Shown here piece after piece: positions 34,000-44,738 of a stretch of DNA of 64,000 nt (its first letter is position 1; each line of letters opens with the position of its first letter). The stretch is taken from NCBI GenBank assembly GCA_020746835.1, contig JAGPNK010000005.1:2046001-2110000 (forward strand), written 5' to 3'. The position numbers and the translations under genes were made by a program. The notes under the pieces were generated by a model that was not told the DNA's origin, did not search any database, and worked only from the letters and a program-made list of their open reading frames with translations. Origin of the DNA: Stachybotrys elegans (Eukaryota; Ascomycota; Sordariomycetes; Hypocreales; Stachybotryaceae).

Positions 34000-35449
34000 A
34001 TGGCCAAGATCAAGTCTGTCGAGTACTTCCGCGTCAAGCCGCGATGGCTCATGGTCAAGATTACCGATGAGAATGGCGAATACGGCTGGGGGGAGGCAAC
34101 ACTCGAGGGCCATGACTTGGCCGTCGAAGGAACCTTGCAGGAGATGATCCCTCGGATCATTGGTCTTGAGGCAAAGTATGAAGGAACCTGGCAGGGCTTG
34201 ATGAGATGGAGTGGCTGACCCTTTCCAGTAACATTGAGCACATCTGGCAGCTCTTCTGGCGGTTGGGCTTCTACCGAGGCGGTCCCGTCTTCATGTCTGC
34301 CCTCTCCGGCATCGACATTGCTCTCTGGGATCTCAAGGGTTTGTCGTGGCAACATCCCCTCGGACAATACGTGAGACTGACAAGGAGTACAGGCCGCGTT
34401 CTCAAAGTCCCCGTTTACGAGCTGCTCGGCGGCCAGGTCCGCAACAAGGTGCAGGTATATTGCTGGATCGGAGGCGACCGACCATCTGACGTCGAGACTG
34501 CCGCGTAAGTCACACCGTCCCAGTCGAGTAACCCGATTAGCACGGGCTCCGTGGTCATGCTACCCATTTCCAATATTGTGTCCCCCCAGAAGATTGATTG
34601 CGGGGGGAGGGGCGGCGAGGGAGCAAAAAAAAAAAAAAAAGAAAGAAAAAGGGTGCACAAGAGGCTGACAATTGGTGGAAAAACACAAACAGCAAGGTTC
34701 GCATCGCCCAAGGCCTCAAGTGCGTCAAGATGAACGCCACCGAGGACATGAACTGGGTCGACTCGCCCGGCCTGCTGCAGGCGACGGTCGAGCGGCTCAA
34801 GGCCGTCAAGGCGCTCGGGCTCGACGCCGGGCTCGACTTCCACGGGCGGCTGCACAAGCCCATGGCCAAGCAGCTGGCCAAGGCGCTGGAGCCCTACAGC
34901 CCGCTCTTCATCGAGGAGCCGCTGCTGTGCGAGCACCCGGAGGCCATCAAGCAGCTCTCGGACCAGGTGTCGATCCCCATCGCCTTTGGCGAGCGCCTGT
35001 TCACGCGGTGGGACGTCAAGCGCTTCCTCGAGGACGCCTCGGTGGACATACTGCAGCCCGACATTGCGCACGCGGGCGGCATCTCGGAGACGAAGCGCAT
35101 CGCGCAGATGGCCGAGGCCTACGACGTGGCCATTGCGCCGCACTGCCCGCTGGGGCCCGTGGCCTTTGCCGCGAGCGTCCACGTCGCCCTGTCGTCGCCC
35201 AACTTTGCCATCCTCGAGATGAGCCTGGGCATGCACTACAACACGGAGGCGGGCGACGACATCGACCTGCTGACGTACATCAAGGACCAGAGCGTCTTTG
35301 ACATCCACGAGGGCTACGTCCTGGCGCCCACGGGACACGGCCTGGGTATCGAGGTGGACGAGGACTTGGTGAGGAGGATTGCCAAGGAGACTGTGCCGTG
35401 GCAGTGCAAGGAGTTTTACGGACCGGACGGCGGCATAAGAGAGTGGTGA
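34000..35449 (+). CDS. D-galactonate dehydratase-type enolase-superfamily enzyme
   Basis: Mg-dependent sugar-acid dehydratase of 384 residues. The family reaction converts D-galactonate to 2-dehydro-3-deoxy-D-galactonate. Exons 34000-34175, 34229-34338, 34393-34504 and 34693-35449 are in phase. The capping domain starts [20 protein letters not shown] and contains [20 protein letters not shown]. In the barrel, DFHGR provides a metal Asp and a His base, IEEP the second metal ligand, GERLF the third, and APHCPLGP the catalytic His. These match the bacterial DgoD pattern position for position, so the specific family is more likely than generic mandelate racemase. It is distinct from the fungal L-galactonate dehydratase (GaaB/Lgd1) type. 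The fourth intron boundary follows a 16-A run. The last exon is more GC-rich at third positions than the first three. Confidence 0.92.
34625..34640 (+). repeat. A16 homopolymer in an intron
   Basis: Sixteen consecutive A residues within intron 34505-34692 of the dehydratase gene. Confidence 0.9.
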
Positions 35450-35823
35450 TGAAAATGTATTTGTGCAAAATAAATGGTTCTGGCTCGCTTTTCTCGCCCT
35501 CGTATTGTATTTGTCTATGTGAAACGATGCTCGTCTTATAGAAGGCGGATGCAACGTCATGACAGCTTCATAGCTTGCAGTACCTCAGCAACTTCTCTCA
35601 ATGTATGTGTCGTGGCTATATTCCCTTGGATTATGACAAGAGAAACATGCTATGCGCTGCGAAATGGTCATGATAATGCCCAGAGCGAATTATAATGATG
35701 CTATGGCCTTGGGTAGGCTGACTTACATCCTTTACGTCGCTATAAGCCAGCATCACGGCTACTCAACAGTTCAGCGACATATTGTCATATACATATCATT
35801 TCCATTTCTATGTTACACCTCAT
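35450..35823. other. Short convergent intergenic region
   Basis: 3' flanks of the dehydratase and polyol dehydrogenase genes, 374 bp apart, tail to tail. Confidence 0.6.
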
Positions 35824-37108
35824 CTAAAACTCAATCATAACCTTGAGCACCAAGTTTCCATCGTCACCCACGGGCTTCCCTGCCGTTGCAAACGCCCCCG
35901 GAATGCCGTCCATGCCCGAGAAGCGGTGCGACACCAGCTTCCCCACGTCCGGCAGCCTGCCCTGGCCCTTGGTCGACAGCACCTCGAGGCCGTAGGCGTA
36001 CGTGTTGGCGTAGCGGAACACGCCGAGGATGTCGACCTCACGCAGCGCCGCCGCCGAGACGGGCAGCGTCTGCACGGGCGTGCCCATGCCGATGAGCATG
36101 AGGGCGCCGCCCGTCGCCGCCGCGTAGATGCCCGCCTGCACGCAGGGCTCCACGCCCGTGCACTCGTACACGACGTCGAAGTGCTCTCCGGCCTCGCCAC
36201 CGCGGAGCAGCTGCGCCGTCTCCTGCGCGAGTGCCAGCTTGTCGGCGGTGGCGTCGCTGGCCGGGCGCTTGCGCGGCACGACGACGCCGTGGTCCGCGAA
36301 GCCGTTGGCCGTCGCAAAGTCCACCCGGCTGCCCTCGATATCGGCGATGGTGATGCTGCTGGCCTCCTCGACGCGCAACATGGCGGCCACGAGGAGACCT
36401 ACGGCGCCGGCGCCCAGAACCAGGGCGCGGCTTCCCTTGGGTTGCGGGGAGCGACGGATGGCGTGGATGGCGACGCTCAGGGGTTCAAGAAGGGAGCCTT
36501 CGTCAAAGGAGACAGACTCGGGCAGCCTTTGTTTTGTTGGGAGCAGCTGTCAGCGCGAGAAGCCTCGACTCAAAGCACATGTTGGGTCATACGTACTTGT
36601 GACACCACTTGGCAGGGTGGTTTATCCGTTCTTGAAGCGTGCCCTGGAAATGCGGAAACGCCTTTGCTGAGCTGCGGAAGCGCATGCCCTGGCACAGGTT
36701 GTACCGCCCCCTTGCGCACAGCTTGCACTCACCGCAAGACAGGCCGACCTCGAGGGCGACGCGGTCTCCCGGTTGGAAGCCCGTGACGGCGCTGCCGACG
36801 GCGACGACGACGCCCGCTGACTCGTGGCCCAGAGACATGGGCTCGCGCACAAGGATGTCGCCGTTGCGGAAGTGCTGGAAGTAGTGCTGATCCGAGCCGC
36901 AGATGCCCGTCGCCTTGACGGCGACCTGCAGCTCCGTCGGCTCAGGGGGGGAGAGCTGGCGGTCCTCCTGTGTACACGGGTGTCAGTTCTCGCAAGGGGG
37001 GAGGGGCAGGAGAAGGAGGGAGGCAGAGGATGAGGGGGTTGCTGGGCGTACCACACGCAGGTCCCGAGGACCGTGGAGGACGGATGCCTTGATCGTTTCT
37101 GTAGCCAT
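35824..37108 (-). CDS. Zinc-dependent polyol dehydrogenase (sorbitol / xylitol / arabinitol type)
   Basis: Medium-chain dehydrogenase of 376 residues that oxidises a polyol to a ketose with NAD+. Exons on the minus strand are 37052-37108, 36597-36967 and 35824-36526. The catalytic zinc region is TGICGSDQHYFQ with GHESAG. The structural zinc ligands are complete (CGECKLCARGRYNLC, C-x2-C-x2-C-x7-C). The cofactor fold shows VLGAGAVGLLVA followed by an acidic residue (IADIEGSR), which favours NAD over NADP. The late region has VFRYANTYAYGLEVL, typical of the sorbitol/xylitol dehydrogenase group. Exact polyol specificity cannot be read from the sequence. It converges on the dehydratase gene and diverges from the dihydroxyacetone kinase gene. 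Confidence 0.92.
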
Positions 37109-38341
37109 GGTATCCTTTTCTTTGTCCGAACAAGACAAGAGATGAGAAACGAACCAGGTAAGGAAAAGGGCTCTTTCTCAAGACTCAAAGACACAAGTGA
37201 GCCAGACGGCGCTTTCTTTTCCTTTTACCGACCTCGCACAACCCCACAAAGGACCGTCCTTATCCCATGGAAGAGGCTTGCTGTTCTAACGGCTTTTGCT
37301 GCTAGTCCATCCACCCAGAGTTGGGGTTACTCGAGCCAAATGGTGGGGTGAATGAATGGGGAGAAGGCCACGCCGCATGGAACTTTTCCGAAGGCCTTGG
37401 CCCTGTCCGCTGTTTATCCGCCTCCTCCCCACTGAAGAAAACCCATCACGAGAAGGGCTTTGCTTGGAAAGTGCGGAGATGGGACTAGAGGTTGGGCTCG
37501 GCTTAGTTGTGACCCCCGTCCAAGGCGGTCTAAGGTGGTTCAACGTGGGGGTTGCTCCTGAGGCTTCCATGCTTCTATCGCGGGGTCCCTGGCATGCGAG
37601 AGCCGTCGTTAAAAAATGCATATGAAGAATATGCCGAAGCAAATTACATACGGTTGAAATGTATACATTCTTGTCGTATTCATGAGCGTGCCGGGCACCA
37701 TCGTGACCAGGAACCGGCATTTGTAGCACCTCCGATCCGGACTCCGGAAAGCGGGTCTGCTCGGTTCGGCTCGGCAAAGACCTCCTCACCCTTATGCTGC
37801 ACGGCTGAAAGGTGCGGTGACGGCAAAATCCAGACAGACGCAGACAGGCCTTTGTGGTGAGTCCGGCTTGCTCTTGTTTGAACTCTGCGCAGACAGGGAC
37901 CTGACACGAATCAGTAACATGCGGTGCCGGGACGCTCCACGGGGGTCACGATCCTGCACAAGCAATACATTAGTAGCCGTCGACATTGGGGGCGACTAAC
38001 ACGGAGAAATGGTGGGGAGCGCTGAGGGGAAGGGGTCAGAACGCCCCATCGGTGAGGCCAGCCAAGCTCCCAGACCAGGACGAGCATGGCAAGTCATTGT
38101 GACCAGACGGATAACTTCAAGTGCAAGGACCCGGCCCAAGGCATCCCAGAAATCTGAGAGTGATCCCACCGCGTAGAGTTGGTAACATCGCGTTTGAATA
38201 TCCGTTTTCCCCTCTCACGTTGTGCTGTATTCTCGATATCCCATCCATCTCAACCCCTTAGCTTCAACACGGTTCCTCGCCCGTCGGCAGTGACAACCAT
38301 CGTCACTCTGTGCGCGGCGCAACTGGCGTCTCTCCGCAGTC
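37109..38341. promoter_or_regulatory. Shared divergent upstream region of polyol dehydrogenase and DHA kinase
   Basis: 1.23 kb between two divergent start codons, without a gene. Four SYGGRG (CreA-type) matches on the plus strand (37343, 37545, 37580, 38012) are close to chance frequency, so only the arrangement, not the motif, supports a regulatory reading. Confidence 0.45.
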
Positions 38342-40239
38342 ATGTCTTGTATGCGTCGTTCGTCCATCGGCCCAGCTCACCCACTGACACATCCCAGCAA
38401 AGCACTTTTCCAACGACCCTCTCGCACTCGTCAACGCCGGTCTGCGCGCCGCGACATTCACCAATCCCTCCCTTACCTTCGATCCAGCCAACAAGATCGT
38501 CTCTTTGCGCACCGCCGCTTCCCAACCATCCGTTGCGCTCATCTCTGGCGGCGGCTCCGGCCATGAGCCCTCCTTTGCCGGTTTTGTTGGCGATGGCTTC
38601 CTCACCGCTGCCGTCGCCGGCTCCATCTTCGCCTCGCCCTCTGCTGAGCAGGTCTTTCGTGCCATCAAGGCTGTGGGCTCCGAGCAGCCTGACCGTGGTG
38701 TTCTGGTCATCATCATGAATTACACGGGCGACATGCTTCACTTTGGCATGGCCGTGGAGAAGGCCCGCGCCGCGGGGATCAAGGTTGACCTTCTCGTCGT
38801 GGGCGATGATGTGGGCGTTGGTCGTGCTCGAGGTGGTCGCATCGGCCGACGAGGTCTGGCTGGCACTGTCTTGATCCAAAAGATTGCTGGTGCTGCTGCT
38901 GCCACTGGGTACGTCTTCTCACACGTTCTCTGAGGAAGCACATCGCGACTAATATGATGCAGGGCGACCCTTGATGAGGTCCACAAGATTGCAAATCTAG
39001 CAAACGAGAACCTCGCAACCGTTGGTGCCTCGCTCGCACATGTCCACGTCCCTGGTCGTCAAATCGTCCCTGACGAGCTCGGTGATGCCATCGAGATTGG
39101 AATGGGCATTCACAATGAGGAGGGTTTTGGTCGCGTAACCACATCGCTCTCGGGGCTTGTTGAGACTATGCTCAAGCAACTCCTCGACCAGTCCGACAAG
39201 GATCGTGCGTACATTAACATCCGCCCCGAGGATGAGTTCGTTGCCATGGTCAACAACCTCGGCGGCATCAGCGTTCTCGAGCTTGGCGCCATCACCGCCG
39301 AGGTCATTGACCAGCTCTCTTCCACCTACAACCTCCGTCCCAGTCGTCTGCTCAGCGGCACATACATGACCAGTCTCAACGGCTTGGGCTTCAGCATAAC
39401 CCTGCTCAAGGTCGTAGACAAGTCATTTCTCTCTCTCATCGACGCCCCTGCCGATGCAGCTGGTTGGTCGGCACCCGTGCAGCCTAAGAACTGGGCTCGT
39501 GGTATCGATACCAGCAAGCCTGAGCCTGTAACTGCAGAAATAGAGACCGAGGCTTCTCCACCAAGTAATCTCCAGTGTATGTTCTCCCCACACTCTAATA
39601 TAACGCTCTTCCCTTACCGTCATAACAGTGGATGCTCAAACGGCCACGGCAAAGCTTCGTGCTGCCCTGAACAGCCTTGTTGAAGCCGAACCGCAGGTCA
39701 CCAAGTATGACACTATTGTGGGCGATGGTGATTGTGGTCTCTGTCTCAAGACTGGTGCGGAAGCTGTCCTCAAGTACCTCGACTCGTCCTCCTCCCAGGG
39801 CGATGCTATACGTCTAGTGCGCGATATTGCTCAGGTCATCGAGCAGAGCATGGATGGAACATCTGGCGCATTATACGCCATCTTCGTCAACTCCCTGGCT
39901 GCCAGCTTGCAAGCTGCCGCCTCTGGGCAGCCCACCCAGACCATCACACCTCAGATCTGGGCTGCTGGCCTCAAGTCTGCTCTGGTCAGCTTGAGCAAGT
40001 ACACGCCCGCCCAGCCTGGTGACCGCACCGTCATTGACGCTCTGGTGCCCTTTGTCAATACCCTTGCCGAGACCGTGGACGTCAAGAAGGCGGTAGATGC
40101 CGCCATCAAGGGCTGCGAATCTACCAAAGGTATGAAGGCAAGCCTGGGTCGGTCAGTATACGTGAGTGAAGAGGGGTGGGACTCGTGCCCAGATCCAGGA
40201 GCATATGGTCTAGCCAAGCTGTTAGAGGGCTTCCTGTAG
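38342..40239 (+). CDS. Dihydroxyacetone kinase
   Basis: ATP-dependent enzyme turning dihydroxyacetone into DHAP (and acting on glyceraldehyde), 580 residues. Exons 38342-38348, 38398-38908, 38963-39576 and 39629-40239 are in phase. The first exon is only 7 nt (ATG TCT T), so the mature start MSSKHFSNDPLALVNAGLRA appears only after splicing. The N-terminal DhaK domain has the substrate loop GGGSGHEPSFAGF (about 53-65) and the His that binds the substrate covalently in GMGIHNEEG (about 223). The C-terminal DhaL domain (about 385-580) has TIVGDGDCG with the Asp residues that hold the Mg-ATP, and a helical bundle ending LAKLLEGFL. Both domains are on one chain, as usual for the ATP-type enzyme. 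It belongs to glycerol or methanol/ketose metabolism. Confidence 0.95.
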
Positions 40240-41636
40240 CTGTCTTGGACTCGCACCGCATGCGTGTAGCAACATAAATATGGAGATTCCGCAAGGGGCT
40301 TGCAAAATCCTGTTGACCCGTCGCGTGTTTTTCTTTTTGTCCAGCCGGGGGATATGTTGGACGGATTCCACAAGCCGAAAGCCTCGATCGCCGTGACGTT
40401 TGGCATTACATGCCACCACCTCCGCCTTCATAACACAATCTTGCCAACACCGCTGACGTCAACTTCCTTATTCCCGGCAGCTTGTGAATGAGGGCCATAT
40501 CGAGATTTAGGGGGTCGTAGGCCGCGGAGCTGCCAAGCCGTACTCCATACAGACAAGCAAAAGGGGAAAGCAGCAATCATAGAATGCAGCCTCGGCCATT
40601 GCAGGCCTAGTCCTACGGGCGGGGACAACGCAGAACCCGCGCCAACGGCGGATAGTGCGAGTGTCTCGTCCAGAACGAGGCCGAGTCTGTCAATGCTTGC
40701 ATGCACACCAAGCCGGCTCTCCTTACACCGTCTTGCTGCCCACCGCAGTACCACAGACAGGGCAAAACCAAGGTCATGGGAGCTGCCCAGACCGGTCAGC
40801 CAAGCCCCGCAAAACTGATTGACTGATCACTGCTCAAGGGGCCAGGGTTCATCCCATCTCCCCACCGGCTCATGAGGAGGAAGAGGAGGGAAGAGGGACC
40901 AGGTATCGCCTCGGTTGGCCCAAGCTCGATCACTCCCGATCCCTCCCCCACGAAAGCATCCTTTGGAAAGGCGGAGGTGGACAGCCCACCGCCCCAATCG
41001 TGGATCACTCGCTCCACACAACCCTACTATTCACCCTGTCTGTCTGTCCATGGGTCAATTGGGGCTGCTGCTGTGGCCATGATGATGAGTTCTAGGTGGG
41101 GAGACGATGTGCGTGCAAGCTGGGGATATCCTCCAGCTCAACTCCTCGACGCACCGATTCTATGTCCCAACATGGAAACAGTTGGGTAATAGCTTAGCCA
41201 TGGTAGCGGAGCTTTGGACTTAGCCTGGGCCTCTCCGCTCTTCGTATCCCATGCGCAGGTCTTGAAGAATTCTGGATACGGCAGAAATCTCCTGGCGACT
41301 GCCAGCACGCCCAATCAAAGGCCTGTCCCTGTACCCAGACGGCCTCACATGGGCGTACCTGAGTATCCCTTCGGGCTCTTTCCGTGGTGCTGGAACGACA
41401 GATCTCGGGATACAGCTCCTCCCCCACACTGGCTGCCGGATCCATCTTTGCAAATCCAAGAATATTTAAAGAGCCAGGCAGCCGCCCATGCTCTTTTTTC
41501 TGAAAATATGCCGTGCCGGCTGCTTCACCTGTCGAATCCCGCATGCTGCTCGTGCCGCGTGGTCGGTCACGCCACGCTTCCGCGGCCTCGCTGAACGCGC
41601 TCCAATACCCTGGCCGAGCAACAACAAGCTGAAAAG
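40240..41636. other. Intergenic region, no gene seen
   Basis: 3' flank of the kinase gene and upstream region of the DUF3716 gene. Short frames only. Confidence 0.5.
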
Positions 41637-42497
41637 ATGACGGATGACTATTACAACCGACGAGATGGCAGCCCTGGGTCTATCGGCAGCCAGGGCGACC
41701 ATCCTCCCCGGCTTCCCAATTTGCTCCGCGATCGTCCTCTCCCTAGTCCTTCGTCTAGCATCCACAGCCGCTCCATGCACCAGATTCAGCTTGAGATGGA
41801 ATATGATGTCGAAGAGAGCGGGAGCAGCGGCGATCCCTCCAGGGCCCGCCACTGGCCAGGGACCCTAAGCGGGCACGCGGCTTCCGGCCCGGACGATGCG
41901 ACGGAACAGACGACGCGGGAGATTCATGCTCTTTGTGTCTTTGACGACATCCCACCCCTGTCGCACAACCTGCCCAGGTCACGTCTTACCGATGCCCTGG
42001 CGGGTCTTCCCGTGCACCGCAGATGGGGGAGGTGGCGATGGAGAGAGCCACCGATGCTGTCCAATATCCATGTCTTGGAGGCCGTTATGATGTATGAGCG
42101 CGGTATCGAGCAAGGCACCCAACGTCGCTGCAATAACTGTCGAGCTGGCCAGGGCATCTCGCCACAGTGTGTGGTGGCGCCAGAGAGTCTCCGGGAGGGT
42201 CTGGATACGGGACCTTGCAGCAATTGCCTTTACGAGGGACAATCGCATACTTGTAATGCTTCAGGGCGACGGACTCCCGTCTCGGCAGCTGCCAAGCGGC
42301 CTTTCGAGCCCATGGAAGACCCTGAAAAGGTTATTGACCACATGGCGGTGCTTGAGATGATCGCGCAGCTCAAGAGGCCTCCCGGTGCGCCCCGAGACCA
42401 CAGTCTATTAGGGCGTGCGCGACGGATCGAAAAGGCGGCTCTTCATATTTCTCAAGCAGCTCGAGAATGGGGTGACAAGATGTCGAAACAAGCCTAA
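41637..42497 (+). CDS. DUF3716-domain protein
   Basis: Unspliced protein of 286 residues. The recognisable part is a Cys-rich module at about 163-206: CNNCRAGQG, then QCVV, then CSNCLYEGQSHTC. This spacing is the pattern of DUF3716 (a fungal family of possible zinc-binding proteins, function unknown). The N-terminal half is Ser/Pro/Arg-rich and probably disordered. The C-terminal about 60 residues look helical and basic (LLGRARRIEKAALHISQAAR). No DNA-binding binuclear cluster of the Zn2Cys6 type is present, so I do not call it a transcription factor. It sits next to a HET-domain gene, an association only in position. Confidence 0.8.
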   Translation: MTDDYYNRRDGSPGSIGSQGDHPPRLPNLLRDRPLPSPSSSIHSRSMHQIQLEMEYDVEESGSSGDPSRARHWPGTLSGHAASGPDDATEQTTREIHALCVFDDIPPLSHNLPRSRLTDALAGLPVHRRWGRWRWREPPMLSNIHVLEAVMMYERGIEQGTQRRCNNCRAGQGISPQCVVAPESLREGLDTGPCSNCLYEGQSHTCNASGRRTPVSAAAKRPFEPMEDPEKVIDHMAVLEMIAQLKRPPGAPRDHSLLGRARRIEKAALHISQAAREWGDKMSKQA

Positions 42498-43109
42498 GAA
42501 ACGAGGATGAACAACGTCGGGGCAACACGTGACCCCGGTCTCTTGATCTCTTGCAGGATATCAGAGAAGGAAGGCCGAGAGGATGGAAAACAAGGATAGG
42601 AAAAGCGAGTGCAAAAGCACATTACTATACGTTAATGAGGTATGATGTACATGAAGCATCCATGTTGCTATAGTATGAGCCGTTGCTGTACAAGTGCGGC
42701 CAGCCTTAATCATGAATTGCTTGCTTGTTTCACGTCTCCTCAGCTGCAAAGAAGGTTCAAACTGTGCAGGAGGTAATACGCTATGATGTGATTTAATAGC
42801 GAGCACGTGTTTCTCCAAAAACACTCAAGAATACGGACTTTATATACCGTTTTGTATCAGAACAATAACTTTTTTTTTTTTTTTCACGCTCATCCAGATC
42901 AATTGTCCAATTCAACGTCCAACATACACCCCATGACAGACTAAATACCAACGGGACAGTACTCGCGACATGAGAGCACCCTCTTACAAACATATGCACA
43001 CCACCTGTAGTCATCATCACCTACCCTGTACGCACCTGAACCCTGGCGATAACAGTGTCATCCACCACCTCGACACTCTATCCTGTAACGTGATTCAAAC
43101 CATTCCCAC
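42498..43109. other. Intergenic region with T15 run
   Basis: Upstream of the HET gene; a run of 15 T lies at 42870-42884. No gene seen. Confidence 0.55.
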
Positions 43110-44738
43110 ATGAGACTCATCAACACAACATCGCTCAAGTTGGAGTCGTTCATGGGAAGCGGTGAGAATATACCACCATACGCCATCTTATCCCATACAT
43201 GGGGCGACGACGAAGTGTCTTTTCAGGACTGCGCCGCCTTGACGTTTGCCATACAAAAGCGATATGGATTCACCAAAATCCGCAAGACATGCGAGTTGGC
43301 TTACCAGGATGGCCTGCAGTACGCCTGGGTCGACACGTGTTGCATAGACAGAGCGAGCAGCGCCGAGTTGACAGAAGCTATCAACTCCATGTACCAATGG
43401 TACAAGGACGCCGTTGTTTGCTATGTATGGCTATCGGACCTGACATCGGGCATTGATGTACCTATCGAGTCGCCTCAATCCCCTCTCAGCAACTGTCGCT
43501 GGTTCACTCGAGGATGGACGCTTCAAGAGCTTCTGGTACCCAGGACCGTGCGCTTCTACGATAGCCAATGGACCTTCCGCGGCACCAAGGCTAGTCTTTG
43601 CCAGACAATCGCCGGCATCACCAACATCAGGTCCAGCGTGCTTCAGGAGCCTGACAATGTGCGGCTACTGTCTGTTGCACAGCGCATGTCCTGGGCTGCC
43701 AAAAGGGAGACGACGAGAGTCGAAGATATGGCTTACTGTTTACTAGGCATATTCGATGTTAACATGCCGCTTGTATATGGCGAAGGGCCGCGCGCATTTC
43801 TTCGGCTCCAGGAGGAAATTGCAAAGAACGTCAACGACCTGAGTCTATTTGCGTGGAGGAAACTGCCCTCTCCACAAGCAAACCATGGTATCTTTGCCAC
43901 ATCGCCTCGTGACTTCTTAGACTCAGGCTCGATAAGCCTGGTACAGGATGCAGTATTCAGTCCCGAGTTCGAAGTCACCAATAAGGGCCTTCGGATAACG
44001 GCCGATCTCCAAGGGCATGATAACCGGTACCTCATGAAGTTGAACTGCTGTCACGTCGCCGACGGCAGGCTGGAAAGGACCGGCATCTGGCTGATGCATC
44101 GTGGCGGCGGTGTATACAGTCGAATCCGTGGCCATGAGTGGGGTATCGTTTACCGAGGCCAGGCGAGCAAGCCGACTTCCATCTTTTTGTTTCGAAGCAT
44201 CAGTGCTCTCCGCTCGCAGGAGCTCGAGACCAGTCATAGGGGTGCCTTTATGCTCCGCGAAAACTTCAACGAGCACGACGATGTCAGATATCGGGATTTC
44301 CCCTTTGAAGTCGCCATGCTGCTGCCGAAGCAAAGCTGGGATCCGCAGAGAAGAATGTACTTCACAAAGGGCACAGCTGAATTTGTCGGATGCGCTGAAT
44401 TCACTCTGCGGCCCTACGTCCAAGAAGCCACCTCCCTTCCATCGGCAGCTTTCCTGCTGGTATTTGGCAAAGAAGCGGCTGATGAAGAGCCGTGGGTGAC
44501 GATTGCGACGAACAAACATCAGGCGCACCTTTTGATGGCTAGGAGGGACCTCTCAAAACTCGGACAGGTAGCTAGGGCGAGCAGGCAGCACGGAGTCTCG
44601 TTCATGAACACCCGGGGGCAAGAAGCGGCCTTGGTGAGCGTGAGACTGGTTGACGAGCTGGTGGATGGCCAGATGGTGCATGTCATTGACCTGAGCCTGA
44701 AGAGGTTAGTTGACGCCCACGGAAGAGCGTGCTCATGA
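43110..44738 (+). CDS. HET-domain protein (heterokaryon-incompatibility type)
   Basis: 542-residue protein in one exon. The HET domain starts near the N-terminus and shows all three classical blocks: YAILSHTWGDDEVSFQD (residues 23 on), YAWVDTCCID (about 72) and WFTRGWTLQELLVP (about 133). AYCLLGIFDVNMPLVYGEG follows, as in the HET-E/HET-D-like group. The C-terminal half is a beta-rich extension without NACHT, WD40 or ankyrin repeats, so this is a stand-alone HET protein. Family members can trigger cell death when incompatible strains fuse; which allele or partner it recognises is unknown. Codon bias is weaker than in the housekeeping genes here, as is common for HET genes. Start: first ATG in a domain-complete frame. 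Confidence 0.93.
   Translation: MRLINTTSLKLESFMGSGENIPPYAILSHTWGDDEVSFQDCAALTFAIQKRYGFTKIRKTCELAYQDGLQYAWVDTCCIDRASSAELTEAINSMYQWYKDAVVCYVWLSDLTSGIDVPIESPQSPLSNCRWFTRGWTLQELLVPRTVRFYDSQWTFRGTKASLCQTIAGITNIRSSVLQEPDNVRLLSVAQRMSWAAKRETTRVEDMAYCLLGIFDVNMPLVYGEGPRAFLRLQEEIAKNVNDLSLFAWRKLPSPQANHGIFATSPRDFLDSGSISLVQDAVFSPEFEVTNKGLRITADLQGHDNRYLMKLNCCHVADGRLERTGIWLMHRGGGVYSRIRGHEWGIVYRGQASKPTSIFLFRSISALRSQELETSHRGAFMLRENFNEHDDVRYRDFPFEVAMLLPKQSWDPQRRMYFTKGTAEFVGCAEFTLRPYVQEATSLPSAAFLLVFGKEAADEEPWVTIATNKHQAHLLMARRDLSKLGQVARASRQHGVSFMNTRGQEAALVSVRLVDELVDGQMVHVIDLSLKRLVDAHGRACS

Noticed and set aside
34415..35560. A 381-codon open frame on the minus strand opposite the dehydratase
   Set aside because: It mirrors the high-GC3 coding exon of a gene with a complete active site; composition is Arg/Leu/Asp-rich without domains.
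35782..36786. A 334-codon plus-strand frame opposite the polyol dehydrogenase
   Set aside because: Antisense shadow of a clear zinc dehydrogenase; Arg/His/Ala-rich with no recognisable motif.
37343..38017. Four CreA-type SYGGRG sites in the divergent promoter
   Set aside because: About five matches are expected by chance in 1.2 kb on two strands, so the count carries no evidence.
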